Origin: Pseudoselenomonas ruminantium
Lineage (GTDB): Bacteria; Bacillota; Negativicutes; Selenomonadales; Selenomonadaceae
Direction of reading: 5' to 3'
NCBI GenBank assembly: GCA_002373045.1
Contig: DFHU01000003.1
Location: forward strand, 24,681 to 88,680
DNA length: 64,000 nucleotides
Below are positions 1-7,738 of the stretch, in pieces. A model generated the notes under the pieces. It saw nothing but the letters and a program-made list of their open reading frames with translations, had not been told where the DNA came from and ran no database searches. The number at the start of each line of letters is the position of its first letter. Within the stretch, counting starts at the first letter, position 1. The position numbers and the translations under genes were made by a program.

Positions 1-1
1 C

Positions 2-145
2 ATTCACATGGCTCTGCAGGACAACCGCCGTGTGTCAACTTACAGTGCCGGGGAGGAACCACGCCGCTATGTGGTGATTGTTCCCCGCCGCCGTCGTTCC
101 CGCCGCCGCGATTATGAAGCGCAGGAACGTTACAACGAAGATTAA
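2..145 (+). CDS. jag: Jag/KhpB-type RNA-binding protein, C-terminal end
   Basis: Only the last 47 codons are in the window. The reading IHMALQDNRRVSTYSAGE followed by EPRRYVVI matches the end of the R3H single-stranded nucleic-acid-binding domain of Jag (SpoIIIJ-associated protein, also called KhpB or EloR). A basic, Arg-rich tail (PRRRRSRRRDYEAQE) follows before a double stop TAA TAA. In Firmicutes jag follows yidC and precedes mnmE, which is the order here, so the upstream neighbours should be rpmH, rnpA and yidC. The family binds RNA and influences cell elongation and division. The Arg-rich extension beyond the R3H fold may add nucleic-acid affinity; that is inference. Confidence 0.85.
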   Translation: MHMALQDNRRVSTYSAGEEPRRYVVIVPRRRRSRRRDYEAQERYNED

Positions 146-171
146 TAAGCAATTTTGCTAAGAGAGCTGTG

Positions 172-206
172 AAAGGGCTGTCTCATTATTGAGGCTGCCC
201 TTTTAC
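172..206 (+). terminator. Probable hairpin terminator between jag and mnmE
   Basis: AAAGGGC at 172-178 pairs with GCCCTTT at 197-203, and inner bases also pair imperfectly, followed by TTTT. The stem has mismatches and the T run is short, so termination may be partial. Confidence 0.55.
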
Positions 207-227
207 TATTATCGAGTAGGTGAGATT

Positions 228-1604
228 ATGCAAGGAGATACGATTAGTGCTATTGCCACCGCCCAGGGTGAGGGCGGTATCGGCATTATCCGTCTGAGCG
301 GAGAACAGGCAATAGCTGTAGCGGAAAAGATGTTCCGGCCTGCCAGCGGCAAGGCGCTTAGCGACTATGCCAGCCATCGGGCTGTCTATGGCCGTATTGT
401 GGACGAAGCTGGTCAGGTCATCGACGAAGCTATGGTGCTGATTATGAAGGCGCCCCATTCCTATACAAAGGAAGACGTCGTGGAGCTGCAATGTCATGGC
501 GGTGTTATGCCCCTGCGCAAGACACTGGCCTTGACCTACGCGCATGGCGCAAGACCAGCTGAGGGCGGCGAGTTTACCAAGCGCGCGTTCTTAAATGGCC
601 GTCTGGACTTATCGCAGGCACAGGCGGTTATGGATATCATCACGGCCAAGACCGACCGTTCGCTGAAAATGGCAACGGGCCATCTGACCGGTGCGTTTTC
701 GGCAAAGATAAAATCCTTCCGGCAGGAGATTCTCGGCCAGATTGCGCACTTGGAAGCGGCCATTGATTTTCCCGAAGATGAAGTCGATGATGTGGTAACG
801 GAAAGTGTAGCCGAAAAAGTGGTTGAGGTGCGCAACAATATAGCCAAACTCATCAAAACCGCCGGTACAGGCCGTATTCTGCGAGATGGGCTCATGACCG
901 CTATCGTCGGCAAGCCTAACGTCGGCAAGTCCAGCTTACTCAACGCTTTATTACAGGAGGAACGCGCGATTGTCACCGATATTCCCGGCACTACCCGCGA
1001 TTCCATTGAGGAATACGCCAATGTGGGCGGCGTGCCTCTGCGCATTATCGACACGGCCGGCATTCGGGCTACGGAAGATGTCGTGGAAAAAATCGGTGTT
1101 GAAAAGGCGCGGCAGATGGTCAGCGAGGCCGCTTTGGTCTTGGCTCTTTTTGACGGCTCAAGACCGCTGGACAGCGAGGATGAGGAAATCCTCTCCCTGC
1201 TCGCCGGACGGGATGCCATCGTCCTGCTCAATAAGAGCGATTTGCAATCCGTGGTTACGGCAGAGGTATTATCTGCCAAGGCAAATGTTCCGGTTATTGA
1301 AATTTCCACCAAGGAAAATCATGGTTTGGATACGCTGGTGCAGGCGATTCAGGATAAGGTTTACGGCGGTGCGGTGGCGGCTGATGAAGGCAGTTTTGTC
1401 AGCGATGAACGGCAGGCCAATCTTCTGCGGCAGGCAGATGTTCATTTAGCCGCGGCCCTCACGACCATTGAAGCGGGCATGGGGCTGGATTTTATCTCCA
1501 TCGACCTGCGCTCTGCCTGGGAAAAATTAGGCGAAATCACCGGCGATACGGTGGGCGAAGATATCATTGATGAGATTTTCTCGAAGTTCTGTATTGGTAA
1601 ATAA
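228..1604 (+). CDS. mnmE: tRNA uridine-5-carboxymethylaminomethyl GTPase MnmE
   Basis: A cytosolic GTPase that works with MnmG to install the (carboxymethyl)aminomethyl group at C5 of the wobble uridine (U34) of certain tRNAs, using a methylene-tetrahydrofolate carbon. The N-terminal formyl-THF-like fold begins [18 protein letters not shown]. The G domain is embedded in the helical region: P-loop GKPNVGKSS (about residue 227), DIPGTTRD (G2 region), DTAG (G3) and NKSD (G4). The protein ends CIGK, the conserved C-terminal Cys motif. The ATG at 228 follows a GTAGGTGAG ribosome-binding site and gives 458 residues, the normal family length; an upstream in-frame start at 189 adds residues that do not belong to the family. 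mnmG follows 13 bp downstream. Confidence 0.97.
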   Translation: MQGDTISAIATAQGEGGIGIIRLSGEQAIAVAEKMFRPASGKALSDYASHRAVYGRIVDEAGQVIDEAMVLIMKAPHSYTKEDVVELQCHGGVMPLRKTLALTYAHGARPAEGGEFTKRAFLNGRLDLSQAQAVMDIITAKTDRSLKMATGHLTGAFSAKIKSFRQEILGQIAHLEAAIDFPEDEVDDVVTESVAEKVVEVRNNIAKLIKTAGTGRILRDGLMTAIVGKPNVGKSSLLNALLQEERAIVTDIPGTTRDSIEEYANVGGVPLRIIDTAGIRATEDVVEKIGVEKARQMVSEAALVLALFDGSRPLDSEDEEILSLLAGRDAIVLLNKSDLQSVVTAEVLSAKANVPVIEISTKENHGLDTLVQAIQDKVYGGAVAADEGSFVSDERQANLLRQADVHLAAALTTIEAGMGLDFISIDLRSAWEKLGEITGDTVGEDIIDEIFSKFCIGK

Positions 1605-1617
1605 GAAGGTAAGGAAA

Positions 1618-3528
1618 ATGGAAAGTAAAAACGTATTTGTTGCCGGCTCTTATGATGTAATCGTAGTGGGGGCAGGTCATGCCGGTGTAGAGGCGGCGCT
1701 CGCGGCCGCCCGCATTGGCTGTAATACCCTGCTGACAACGCTTTCAATGGACAATATTGCCATGATGCCCTGTAATCCGTCTGTAGGCGGCCCGGCCAAA
1801 GGCCATCTCGTGCGGGAACTGGACGCTTTGGGCGGGGAAATGGGGGTCAATGCCGATAAGACCTGCATTCAGTTCCGCATGCTCAACACGGGCAAAGGCC
1901 CGGCCGTCCATGCCCTGCGCGCACAGGCCGATAAAAAACTCTACCAGTTCACCATGAAGGAAACCTGCGAACAGACGGAAAATCTGGATGTTAAACAGCT
2001 CCTTATCGACAAACTGTTGGTCGAAGACGGCAAAGTTACGGGCGTACAGTCCGAAACCGGTGAAATCTACACGGCCAAAGCTGTCGTTATGGCTACGGGT
2101 ACATATCTCAAGGGCCGTATCATTATCGGCGAGCACACCTACGAGGGCGGCCCGGCAGGTCAAAGGGCGGCGGTGAAGTTCTCCGATTCGCTCAAAGAAG
2201 TCGGCGTAAAGCTGATGCGCTTTAAGACGGGGACGCCCGCCCGCGTAGATGCGCGCACCCTCGATTACAGCAAGATGGAAATTCAGCCCGGTGACGAGGA
2301 ATGCCGCAACTTCTCCTTTATGAGCGATGAAGTGACCCGCGAGCAGATTCCCTGCTACCTGACCTATACCAACGAAGAAACCCATAAAATCCTGCGGGAT
2401 AATATGGAACGTGCCCCGATGGCCAACGGCATTATCGAAGGTATCGGCCCACGTTACTGCCCATCCATTGAAACGAAGATTCTGCGCTTCCCGGACAAGG
2501 AACGCCATCAGCTGTTCCTAGAGCCGGAAGGCCGTCATACCAACGAAGTCTATGTGCAGGGGATGTCCACGTCCATGCCCATGGATGTGCAGCTGGCTTT
2601 CCTGCGCACCATTCCGGGACTGGAACATGCTAAGGTCATGCGCGCCGGTTATGCCATTGAGTATGACTGCATTGACCCCACCCAGTTAAAGCCGACATTG
2701 GAATTTAAGAACATTCATGGTTTCTTCTCTGCTGGACAGGCTAATGGCACTTCCGGTTATGAAGAAGCGGCGGCACAGGGCATTATCGCCGGTATCAATG
2801 CCGCCATGCTGATTAAGGGTGAAGAACCATTGGTGTTAAAGCGCAGTGAAGCCTATATCGGCGTGCTTATTGACGATTTGGTGACGAAGGGAACCAATGA
2901 ACCGTACCGCATTATGACGAGCCGTGCCGAATACCGCCTGCTGCTGCGGCAGGACAATGCCGACCAGCGCTTGACGCCGCTCGGCCGCCGCGTCGGTCTG
3001 GTCAAAGATGACCGCTGGGCAAGATATACCGAAAAGCAGAATGCCATCAATGAAGCTCTGGACTATCTGCGCAAGAACAGCATTAACCCCACCAAGGAAA
3101 TCACGGAAAAACTCACGGCAGCAGGCATTGAACCGGTGCGCAATGCGACGAGTTTCTATGACCTCCTGCGCCGTCCGGATTTGGACTATGATAAACTCGC
3201 GCAGCTCTTTGACCTGCCGGAACTCAATAAGGAAGTCAAACAGCAGGTGGAAATCACCATCACCTACGAAGGCTATATCAAAAAACAGCTGGAACAGGTC
3301 GAGCGCATGGAAAAACTCGAAGAAAAACTCCTGCCGGAAGACCTCGATTATGATGAAGTGCCTAGCCTGCGTGACGAGGGCAGGGAGAAGTTAAAGGCTA
3401 TCCGTCCCCGCTCCGTAGGCCAGGCCAGCCGCATCAGCGGCGTATCGCCGGCAGATATTTCTGTGCTGCTTATCTGGCTCGAACAACAGCAGCGCAGAAA
3501 AGCAGGGGAGGGCAAAGCCGATGTTTAA
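1618..3528 (+). CDS. mnmG: tRNA uridine-5-carboxymethylaminomethyl modification enzyme MnmG
   Basis: The FAD-dependent partner of MnmE (GidA), 636 residues. The dinucleotide-binding motif [11 protein letters not shown] lies near residues 12-22, and [17 protein letters not shown] is a family signature. The central region carries the conserved GPRYCPSIE and [12 protein letters not shown] blocks, and the C-terminal helical domain that binds MnmE ends with the conserved [20 protein letters not shown]. The ATG at 1618 sits behind AAGGTAAGGA; earlier in-frame starts lie inside the end of mnmE. The next gene, rsmG, overlaps its 3' end by 8 bp, so the three genes form one operon. Confidence 0.97.
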   Translation: MESKNVFVAGSYDVIVVGAGHAGVEAALAAARIGCNTLLTTLSMDNIAMMPCNPSVGGPAKGHLVRELDALGGEMGVNADKTCIQFRMLNTGKGPAVHALRAQADKKLYQFTMKETCEQTENLDVKQLLIDKLLVEDGKVTGVQSETGEIYTAKAVVMATGTYLKGRIIIGEHTYEGGPAGQRAAVKFSDSLKEVGVKLMRFKTGTPARVDARTLDYSKMEIQPGDEECRNFSFMSDEVTREQIPCYLTYTNEETHKILRDNMERAPMANGIIEGIGPRYCPSIETKILRFPDKERHQLFLEPEGRHTNEVYVQGMSTSMPMDVQLAFLRTIPGLEHAKVMRAGYAIEYDCIDPTQLKPTLEFKNIHGFFSAGQANGTSGYEEAAAQGIIAGINAAMLIKGEEPLVLKRSEAYIGVLIDDLVTKGTNEPYRIMTSRAEYRLLLRQDNADQRLTPLGRRVGLVKDDRWARYTEKQNAINEALDYLRKNSINPTKEITEKLTAAGIEPVRNATSFYDLLRRPDLDYDKLAQLFDLPELNKEVKQQVEITITYEGYIKKQLEQVERMEKLEEKLLPEDLDYDEVPSLRDEGREKLKAIRPRSVGQASRISGVSPADISVLLIWLEQQQRRKAGEGKADV

Positions 3529-4237
3529 GGAAGAACTTGCAAAAGCGGCAGCTGAATACGGCATAAGCCTTAGCGATACGCAGATGGAGCAGTACAACCG
3601 CTACTTTGAACTGCTGGTGGAGTGGAATGAAAAGATTAACCTCACCGCCATCACTGAACCGAAGGAAGTTGCCATCAAGCATATTATCGACAGCATTACG
3701 GCCTATGATAAAAACCTCTTTCAGGAAGGTACAACCGTTATTGATGTGGGCACCGGCGCAGGCTTTCCCGGCCTGCCCCTGAAGATTTTCTGCCCGGAAA
3801 TCAAGCTGACCTTAATGGACTCCCTGAACAAGCGCATTAAATTTTTGCAGACTGTGGTGGAAGAACTGGGGCTAAAGGATGTAGATTGCGTCCATGCCCG
3901 GGCCGAGGAAGGCGCCCGCAATAAGAAATACCGCGAAGCCTTTGATATTGCGGTGTCCAGAGCCGTGGCCAGATTACCAATTCTCTGCGAATACTGTCTG
4001 CCCTTTGTAAAAAAAGGCGGTCATTTTATTGCCCTTAAAGGAATGCAGTATAATGATGAGGCGGAAGAAGCGGTTAAGGCCATCAAGGTTATGGGCGGCA
4101 GCCATACGGAAATCCGTCCGGTAAAACTGCCGGAGCTGGACGATAAGCGGGCGGTTATCACCATCACCAAGACCATGCCCACGCCGAAATCCTATCCGCG
4201 CAAGGCCGGGACACCGACTAAAAATCCCATAGTGTAA
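3521..4237 (+). CDS. rsmG: 16S rRNA (guanine527-N7)-methyltransferase RsmG
   Basis: An AdoMet-dependent methyltransferase (GidB) that modifies G527 of 16S rRNA; loss of this modification gives low-level streptomycin resistance in other bacteria. The 238-residue protein has [20 protein letters not shown] near the N terminus, the AdoMet-binding glycine loop [14 protein letters not shown] near residue 72, and the [22 protein letters not shown] segment typical of the family. The start overlaps the end of mnmG by 8 bp and uses AGGGGAGG as ribosome-binding site. A strong terminator follows about 70 bp after the stop. In many Firmicutes parA follows directly; here parA is about 12 kb away. Confidence 0.96.
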   Translation: MFKEELAKAAAEYGISLSDTQMEQYNRYFELLVEWNEKINLTAITEPKEVAIKHIIDSITAYDKNLFQEGTTVIDVGTGAGFPGLPLKIFCPEIKLTLMDSLNKRIKFLQTVVEELGLKDVDCVHARAEEGARNKKYREAFDIAVSRAVARLPILCEYCLPFVKKGGHFIALKGMQYNDEAEEAVKAIKVMGGSHTEIRPVKLPELDDKRAVITITKTMPTPKSYPRKAGTPTKNPIV

Positions 4238-4304
4238 AGGATATAAACAGGTTTAGCAAAAATTTAGCGAAATTTACGGATGCAATGGCTGAATTAAGGA
4301 AGGA

Positions 4305-4338
4305 AAAGCCCCTATTCAAAGCGAATAGGGGCTTTATA
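4305..4338 (+). terminator. Rho-independent terminator after rsmG
   Basis: A perfect 13-bp stem, AAAGCCCCTATTC pairing with GAATAGGGGCTTT, with a 5-base loop AAAGC. It closes the mnmE-mnmG-rsmG operon. Confidence 0.9.
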
Positions 4339-4385
4339 ATACCGTTATCCTACTTATTTTGGGACAGAAGGAGATGAATACCCCT

Positions 4386-5918
4386 ATGGATAAATCATTT
4401 TTGATTCCCCTGTCGCGCCGCAGCTTTATGAAGCTGATGGGGGCAGCAGCCGCAGGAACATTGCTGGGGAGTAGCATGGAAACTGGACAGGCTGTCGCAT
4501 CATCGACAACGGCAATGAATTTTACGGAAGTGGAATTGCCTGTAATTTTTAATGTGGATGTCTGTGTGGTTGGGGGCGGTTCTGCCGGTACTGCTGCTGC
4601 CATCAGCGCTGCCCGTAAGGGAGCAAAAGTGGTGCTGGTGGAACGCGGCATTTCTCTTGGGGGGCTTGCAACTCAGGGCTGTGTGTTCCCCTGTATGCCA
4701 ACCTTTGTCGATGGCAGCGATACGCCATATATCACGGATTTGAACAAGCGTATGGAAAGTCAGGGCGTTTCCCCGTCACTGGGCATTGACACGGACACTT
4801 ATTATGGCGGTGGACGGGGACAATATGTTCCGGAATATCTGGCGCTCGTTTATGATGAAATGTGTGCTGAAGCCGGGGTCGATATTCTTTATAATGCCGC
4901 ACTGGTCGGAACGGTGGTGCAGGACGAAAAAATCATCGCCTGTGTTATTCAGACTCCGGAGGGGCTGGCGAAAATTACCGCCAAGGTGTTCATCGATGGT
5001 ACAGGGGATGCTCTGCTGGCGAGATTTGCCGGGGTTCCCGCAGAAAAAGGCTCGGAATCGACAGGCCGCAACCAGCCCATGAGTTTGCGCTTTGAAATGG
5101 GCGGTGTTGATGTCAAAAAAGTGTTTAACTTCTTCCAGAAGGAACTGCATGACGATTATACGCATGGAAAGTTTGTAACCATCGTGGAAGAGGCGTTAAA
5201 GGAAAAACGTGCGCCCTTCTTTGAATTTGCCAAGTGGAAAAAGAACGAAAAATTCTTCAAAGATGGCGTGGCGCGGGGCGAAGTTACTGAGGACGATATC
5301 CTCTATATTCAGGCCTTTTCGATTCCGGGCAAGCCTGCGGTTATGTCGATGAACTGTCCGGAGATGCCGCCCCTGTCGTTCAGCGCAACGGATGCGGTTT
5401 CGTCCAGCAAGGCGGTAAGCTTTGGTCGCCGGATGATGCGGCATTTGTCGGCCTTCTTCATCAAGAATATACCCGGCTTTGAAAAAGCATACATCAGCCG
5501 CGAGGCAAGTATGATTGGTGTACGGGAGTCCTGGCGCATTCGTGGCAAGTATTACATGGATGTTGAGGATTATACGAAAGCCCATCATTTTCCCGATGCA
5601 GTCTGCCGCACGGCATACCCCGTTGACATTCACGATGTTAAGCTTGACCTTTTTGAAAAGTTGAAAAAAGGCCAATACTACGAAATCCCTTATCGCGCAT
5701 TGGTGACGAATGAACTGTCCAACCTTTTGGTGGTAGGCCGCTGTGCCAGCGGCAGCTTTGCGGCGCAGGCTTCTTTCCGTATTCAGCCTACCTGCATGAG
5801 CATGGGGGAAGCAGCAGGAATTGCCGCCGCATGGGGGTTAAAAAATAATGTTGCGGTCAACGCCGTGGCGTGGGATAAGATTCCTGCGAATGAGCGCAGT
5901 TATGTAAGCGAAGGATAA
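4386..5918 (+). CDS. Tat-exported FAD-dependent oxidoreductase
   Basis: A probable flavoprotein of the FAD_oxidored (PF12831-like) family, exported folded by the Tat system. The N terminus carries a twin-arginine motif, SRRSFMKLMG, followed by a short Ala/Gly-rich hydrophobic stretch. The FAD-binding Rossmann motif VCVVGGGSAGTAAAISAARK begins near residue 58, and the C-terminal FAD motif ends RIQPTCMSMGEAAGIAAA. Length is about 510 residues. The start is uncertain: an AAGGAG ends immediately before ATG 4374, so ATG 4386, 12 bases downstream, is the better-spaced choice. The substrate is unknown. In diderm Firmicutes such proteins often take electrons from quinol or cytochrome partners, but no partner gene is adjacent. 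An exported protein of unknown function follows 23 bp downstream. Confidence 0.85.
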   Translation: MDKSFLIPLSRRSFMKLMGAAAAGTLLGSSMETGQAVASSTTAMNFTEVELPVIFNVDVCVVGGGSAGTAAAISAARKGAKVVLVERGISLGGLATQGCVFPCMPTFVDGSDTPYITDLNKRMESQGVSPSLGIDTDTYYGGGRGQYVPEYLALVYDEMCAEAGVDILYNAALVGTVVQDEKIIACVIQTPEGLAKITAKVFIDGTGDALLARFAGVPAEKGSESTGRNQPMSLRFEMGGVDVKKVFNFFQKELHDDYTHGKFVTIVEEALKEKRAPFFEFAKWKKNEKFFKDGVARGEVTEDDILYIQAFSIPGKPAVMSMNCPEMPPLSFSATDAVSSSKAVSFGRRMMRHLSAFFIKNIPGFEKAYISREASMIGVRESWRIRGKYYMDVEDYTKAHHFPDAVCRTAYPVDIHDVKLDLFEKLKKGQYYEIPYRALVTNELSNLLVVGRCASGSFAAQASFRIQPTCMSMGEAAGIAAAWGLKNNVAVNAVAWDKIPANERSYVSEG

Positions 5919-5941
5919 AGCGATTAAGGGAGTGAATGCAA

Positions 5942-6898
5942 ATGTGGAAAAAAATTGCTGCTGCCGTAGGCTGTGGCGTTCTGTTATGGAGCGGCAGTCC
6001 GGCCATGGCGGCAGAACAGGACGCAGCATGGCTTTACAAGGAAGCCTGCCTGGCCAACATCAATGATGACCGGATAGCCTCCACCAATGTGGATTTGTTT
6101 GGCCCCAATTATCATTGGGAACTGAATGCCGATGGCAAGATTCTTCGTGATGGCAGTATGCGCTGGTATGGCAATATGAGCTGGGATTTTACCGAAACGA
6201 GCAACAATGTTACCAGCCATGAAGATATCCCCTTCTATCTGGAACAAAAAGACGGGATTCTGAGCATTTATGCCCAGAGAGAGTATAAATGGGGCAAAAT
6301 ATCCCTGCCGGGACTTCCACCGGAGCTGGCCAATGCATGGAAAACCGGGTCATTAAGCTTTATTGATGACAGCATGCAGGCGGTAAAAAATGTTTCCCTG
6401 ACAAGTGATACGGACAAAATGCAGGGCCTGCGGATTGTCATGGACGCAGGCAAAATGATGCAGGTTTCGGAAAAGTATTTAAGTGGGCCAGCCAACCTAT
6501 CGGTCAAAGAAAAACAGGAACAAAAAGAACTGCTGGCCAATCTGGCAAAAGCCCTGCAAGGCACGGATTTAACCGTAGACTGGGTTATCAGCAAGGCTGA
6601 CCGCAAGACCGTTACCATCAGCACCGATTTAACCCCGCTGCTTAGAGCTTATGCCCGAAATGTCATCAACGAGATGGCCGCAGGCAAAGTCAAATTGAGC
6701 AATGACGAGCGGGAAATGATGGAATCGCTGGGGTATTTCAGCGAATTGAAGTTCTATATGACCTACAAGAACACAAATCAGGATGAAAATCTGGTTATTC
6801 CCGCTGATGTCCGCAAATCGGCGATAGAACTAATCAATATGGCCGATATCCAAAAAGGCGTATCCGAAGCATCACAGACGGGGAAGAAAAAAGGATAA
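5942..6898 (+). CDS. Exported protein of unknown function
   Basis: A 318-residue protein with a clear Sec signal peptide (MWKKIAAAVGCGVLLWSG then SPAMAAEQ, probable cleavage after AMA). I do not recognise the family with confidence. The mature part alternates hydrophobic and polar residues, as in beta-sheet lipid-carrier-like folds, and has a segment DLTVDWVISKADRKTVTIST that recalls LolA/DUF6612-type periplasmic proteins; that link is a guess. The second ATG (5942) is chosen because AAGGGAG is 9 bases away, against 3 for ATG 5936. It lies 23 bp after the Tat flavoprotein gene and is probably co-transcribed with it, so the two may act together in the envelope. Confidence 0.8.
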   Translation: MWKKIAAAVGCGVLLWSGSPAMAAEQDAAWLYKEACLANINDDRIASTNVDLFGPNYHWELNADGKILRDGSMRWYGNMSWDFTETSNNVTSHEDIPFYLEQKDGILSIYAQREYKWGKISLPGLPPELANAWKTGSLSFIDDSMQAVKNVSLTSDTDKMQGLRIVMDAGKMMQVSEKYLSGPANLSVKEKQEQKELLANLAKALQGTDLTVDWVISKADRKTVTISTDLTPLLRAYARNVINEMAAGKVKLSNDEREMMESLGYFSELKFYMTYKNTNQDENLVIPADVRKSAIELINMADIQKGVSEASQTGKKKG

Positions 6899-6901
6899 AC
6901 G

Positions 6902-6928
6902 AAAAGCCGCCCTTGGTCGTGGACGGCT
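6902..6928 (-). terminator. Terminator of toxin mRNA, module 1
   Basis: Read on the minus strand, AGCCGTCC pairs with GGGCGGCT (one G-U pair) around an 8-base loop and is followed by TTTT. It ends the minus-strand transcript that starts near 7102. It also faces the end of the plus-strand gene at 5942-6898. Confidence 0.75.
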
Positions 6929-6978
6929 AATCTCCCTCTACGGCTGACCTTTGCCCGAGGTATTTACTGATGGCTGTA

Positions 6979-7068
6979 CTACTTCATCAGCACGGTGAAC
7001 AGGTAGTTGGCGGCTAAACCTGCAATCAGAGAAAGCAGGAAGTCACGCCAAAGGCTTAAAAATTTCAA
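6979..7068 (-). CDS. Small hydrophobic peptide, candidate type I toxin 1
   Basis: A 29-codon frame on the minus strand, beginning with TTG and reading (M)KFLSLWRDFLLSL then IAGLAANYLFTVLMK. One predicted membrane helix is flanked by Arg/Asp near the N terminus and Lys at the C terminus, the usual build of type I toxins that insert into the inner membrane. GGGAGGG lies 6 bases before the start. It is 69% identical to the peptide of module 2 (20 of 29), with synonymous and conservative differences, so the frame is under selection. The mRNA should run from about 7102 to 6902. I do not recognise the peptide as a member of Fst, Ldr, Ibs, TisB, ZorO or TxpA. No function is shown; toxicity is inferred from architecture. 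Confidence 0.75.
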   Translation of the reverse strand: MKFLSLWRDFLLSLIAGLAANYLFTVLMK

Positions 7069-7108
7069 TGCTAACCCTCCCTTCCGCTGAGAGGTGCACA
7101 GCAAAATA

Positions 7109-7141
7109 ATTATAGCATTTTTTCGTGCAGTATGCTATAAT
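7109..7141. promoter_or_regulatory. Divergent extended -10 promoters, module 1
   Basis: TGCTATAAT occurs on both strands: the plus-strand -10 is 7136-7141 and the minus-strand -10 is 7109-7114 (plus-strand ATTATA), 21 bases apart. Each -10 falls where the -35 of the other promoter would be, and neither has a TTGACA-like -35. Both rely on the TGn extension. The plus promoter drives the small RNA and the minus promoter drives the peptide mRNA. Confidence 0.75.
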
Positions 7142-7147
7142 TACAGT

Positions 7148-7256
7148 AGGTTTAAGAATTTCATTGCTGACAGCGTTACTGGTTGACCGCTTGTGACGCA
7201 CAGAGTCCGCTGTTAGGACATGAGAAAGCCGCCCTTTTGGTCGAGGGCGGCTTTTT
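7148..7256 (+). ncRNA. Candidate antitoxin small RNA 1
   Basis: Expected transcript of about 109 nt from the TATAAT at 7136 to the terminator AAAGCCGCCCT/AGGGCGGCTTT (7225-7256, T run at the end). Its 5' region, GGTTTAAGAATTTCATTGCT, is nearly the exact complement of the translation-initiation region of peptide 1: over 24 positions against plus-strand 7053-7076, 20 match and three of the four differences leave G-U pairs. The 3' half holds a conserved small hairpin GTCCGCTGTTAGGAC. It would cover the Shine-Dalgarno-proximal bases and the start codon, as OrzO or IstR-type antitoxins do in other systems. Confidence 0.72.
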
Positions 7257-7271
7257 GATTTATGGTAAACG

Positions 7272-7299
7272 AAAAGCCGCCCATTGGTCGTGGACGGCT
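7272..7299 (-). terminator. Terminator of toxin mRNA, module 2
   Basis: Same stem as in module 1 (AGCCGTCC with GGGCGGCT on the minus strand), followed by TTTT. It lies 15 bp beyond the terminator of small RNA 1. Confidence 0.75.
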
Positions 7300-7349
7300 A
7301 ATCTCCCTCTACGGCTGGCTTGTGCCCGAGGTATTTACTGGTGGCTGTG

Positions 7350-7439
7350 CTATTTCACCAGCACGGTAAACAGATAGTTGGCTGCCAATCCTGCAAGCAT
7401 AGAAAGCAGGAAGTCGCGCAACAGTGGTAAATATTTCAT
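7350..7439 (-). CDS. Small hydrophobic peptide, candidate type I toxin 2
   Basis: A 29-codon frame starting with ATG: MKYLPLLRDFLLSM then LAGLAANYLFTVLVK. The core DFLLS, AGLAANYLFTVL and terminal Lys are shared with peptide 1. AAGGGAGGG lies 8 bases before the ATG, an unusually strong site that fits a toxin kept silent by RNA. The mRNA should start near 7474 from the minus-strand -10 at 7481-7486 and end at 7272. It is too short for standard gene callers. Function is inferred only from layout and from conservation between the two copies. Confidence 0.78.
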   Translation of the reverse strand: MKYLPLLRDFLLSMLAGLAANYLFTVLVK

Positions 7440-7480
7440 ATGCTTACCCTCCCTTCCGCTGAGAGGTGCACAGCAAAATA

Positions 7481-7513
7481 ATTATAGCATTTTCTGTTGC
7501 TGTGTGCTACAAT
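7481..7513. promoter_or_regulatory. Divergent extended -10 promoters, module 2
   Basis: Minus-strand TGCTATAAT (-10 at 7481-7486) and plus-strand TGCTACAAT (-10 at 7508-7513) are again 21 bases apart. The plus-strand -10 of module 2 is weaker by one base than that of module 1, which may shift the toxin-to-RNA ratio. Confidence 0.72.
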
Positions 7514-7519
7514 ATAAGC

Positions 7520-7627
7520 AAGGTAAATATTTCATAGCTAATGGCGTTGCAGATTGGCTGTCAGCAACGCACGAAGTCCGCTGTTAGGACATGAGAAAGC
7601 CGCCCTTTTGGTCGAGGGCGGCTTTTT
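7520..7627 (+). ncRNA. Candidate antitoxin small RNA 2
   Basis: Expected transcript of about 108 nt ending at the terminator 7596-7627. Its 5' part contains GGTAAATATTTCATA, identical over 15 bases to the plus strand across the start codon of peptide 2 (7426-7440), so it can pair perfectly with that mRNA. From AGTCCGCTGTTAGGAC onward it is identical to small RNA 1. Confidence 0.74.
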
Positions 7628-7648
7628 TCGTTGCGCAAAAAGATAAAA

Positions 7649-7677
7649 TGGACTTTTGTGAAAATTTAGGATATAAT
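7649..7677 (+). promoter_or_regulatory. Sigma-A-type promoter of the exported-protein gene
   Basis: TGGACT (-35), 17-base spacer, TATAAT (-10). It lies 22 bp past the terminator of small RNA 2 and about 60 bp before the gene at 7739. Confidence 0.65.
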
Positions 7678-7738
7678 ATAGGGTGCAAATGACCGTAGAT
7701 TTTACCAATACAAAGGGATTTGTGAGGGGGCTAAAAAG

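Larger units (their letters stand above)
6902..7627. repeat. Tandem duplication of a toxin/small-RNA module
   Basis: Two direct copies, 6902-7256 and 7272-7627, each about 355 bp, share the same layout: minus-strand terminator, 29-codon reading frame, strong Shine-Dalgarno, back-to-back promoters, then a plus-strand RNA with its own terminator. The terminators, the untranslated leader (GCTGTGCACCTCTCAGCGGA on the minus strand) and the 3' half of the RNA are almost identical between copies. The start region of the peptide gene and the 5' part of the RNA differ between copies, and they differ together. Confidence 0.9.

Noticed and set aside
7183..7587. Plus-strand frames of 64-69 codons over the toxin modules
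   Set aside because: They run through both terminators and promoters, are not conserved between the two copies, and have no ribosome-binding site. The small RNAs and minus-strand peptides explain the region better.
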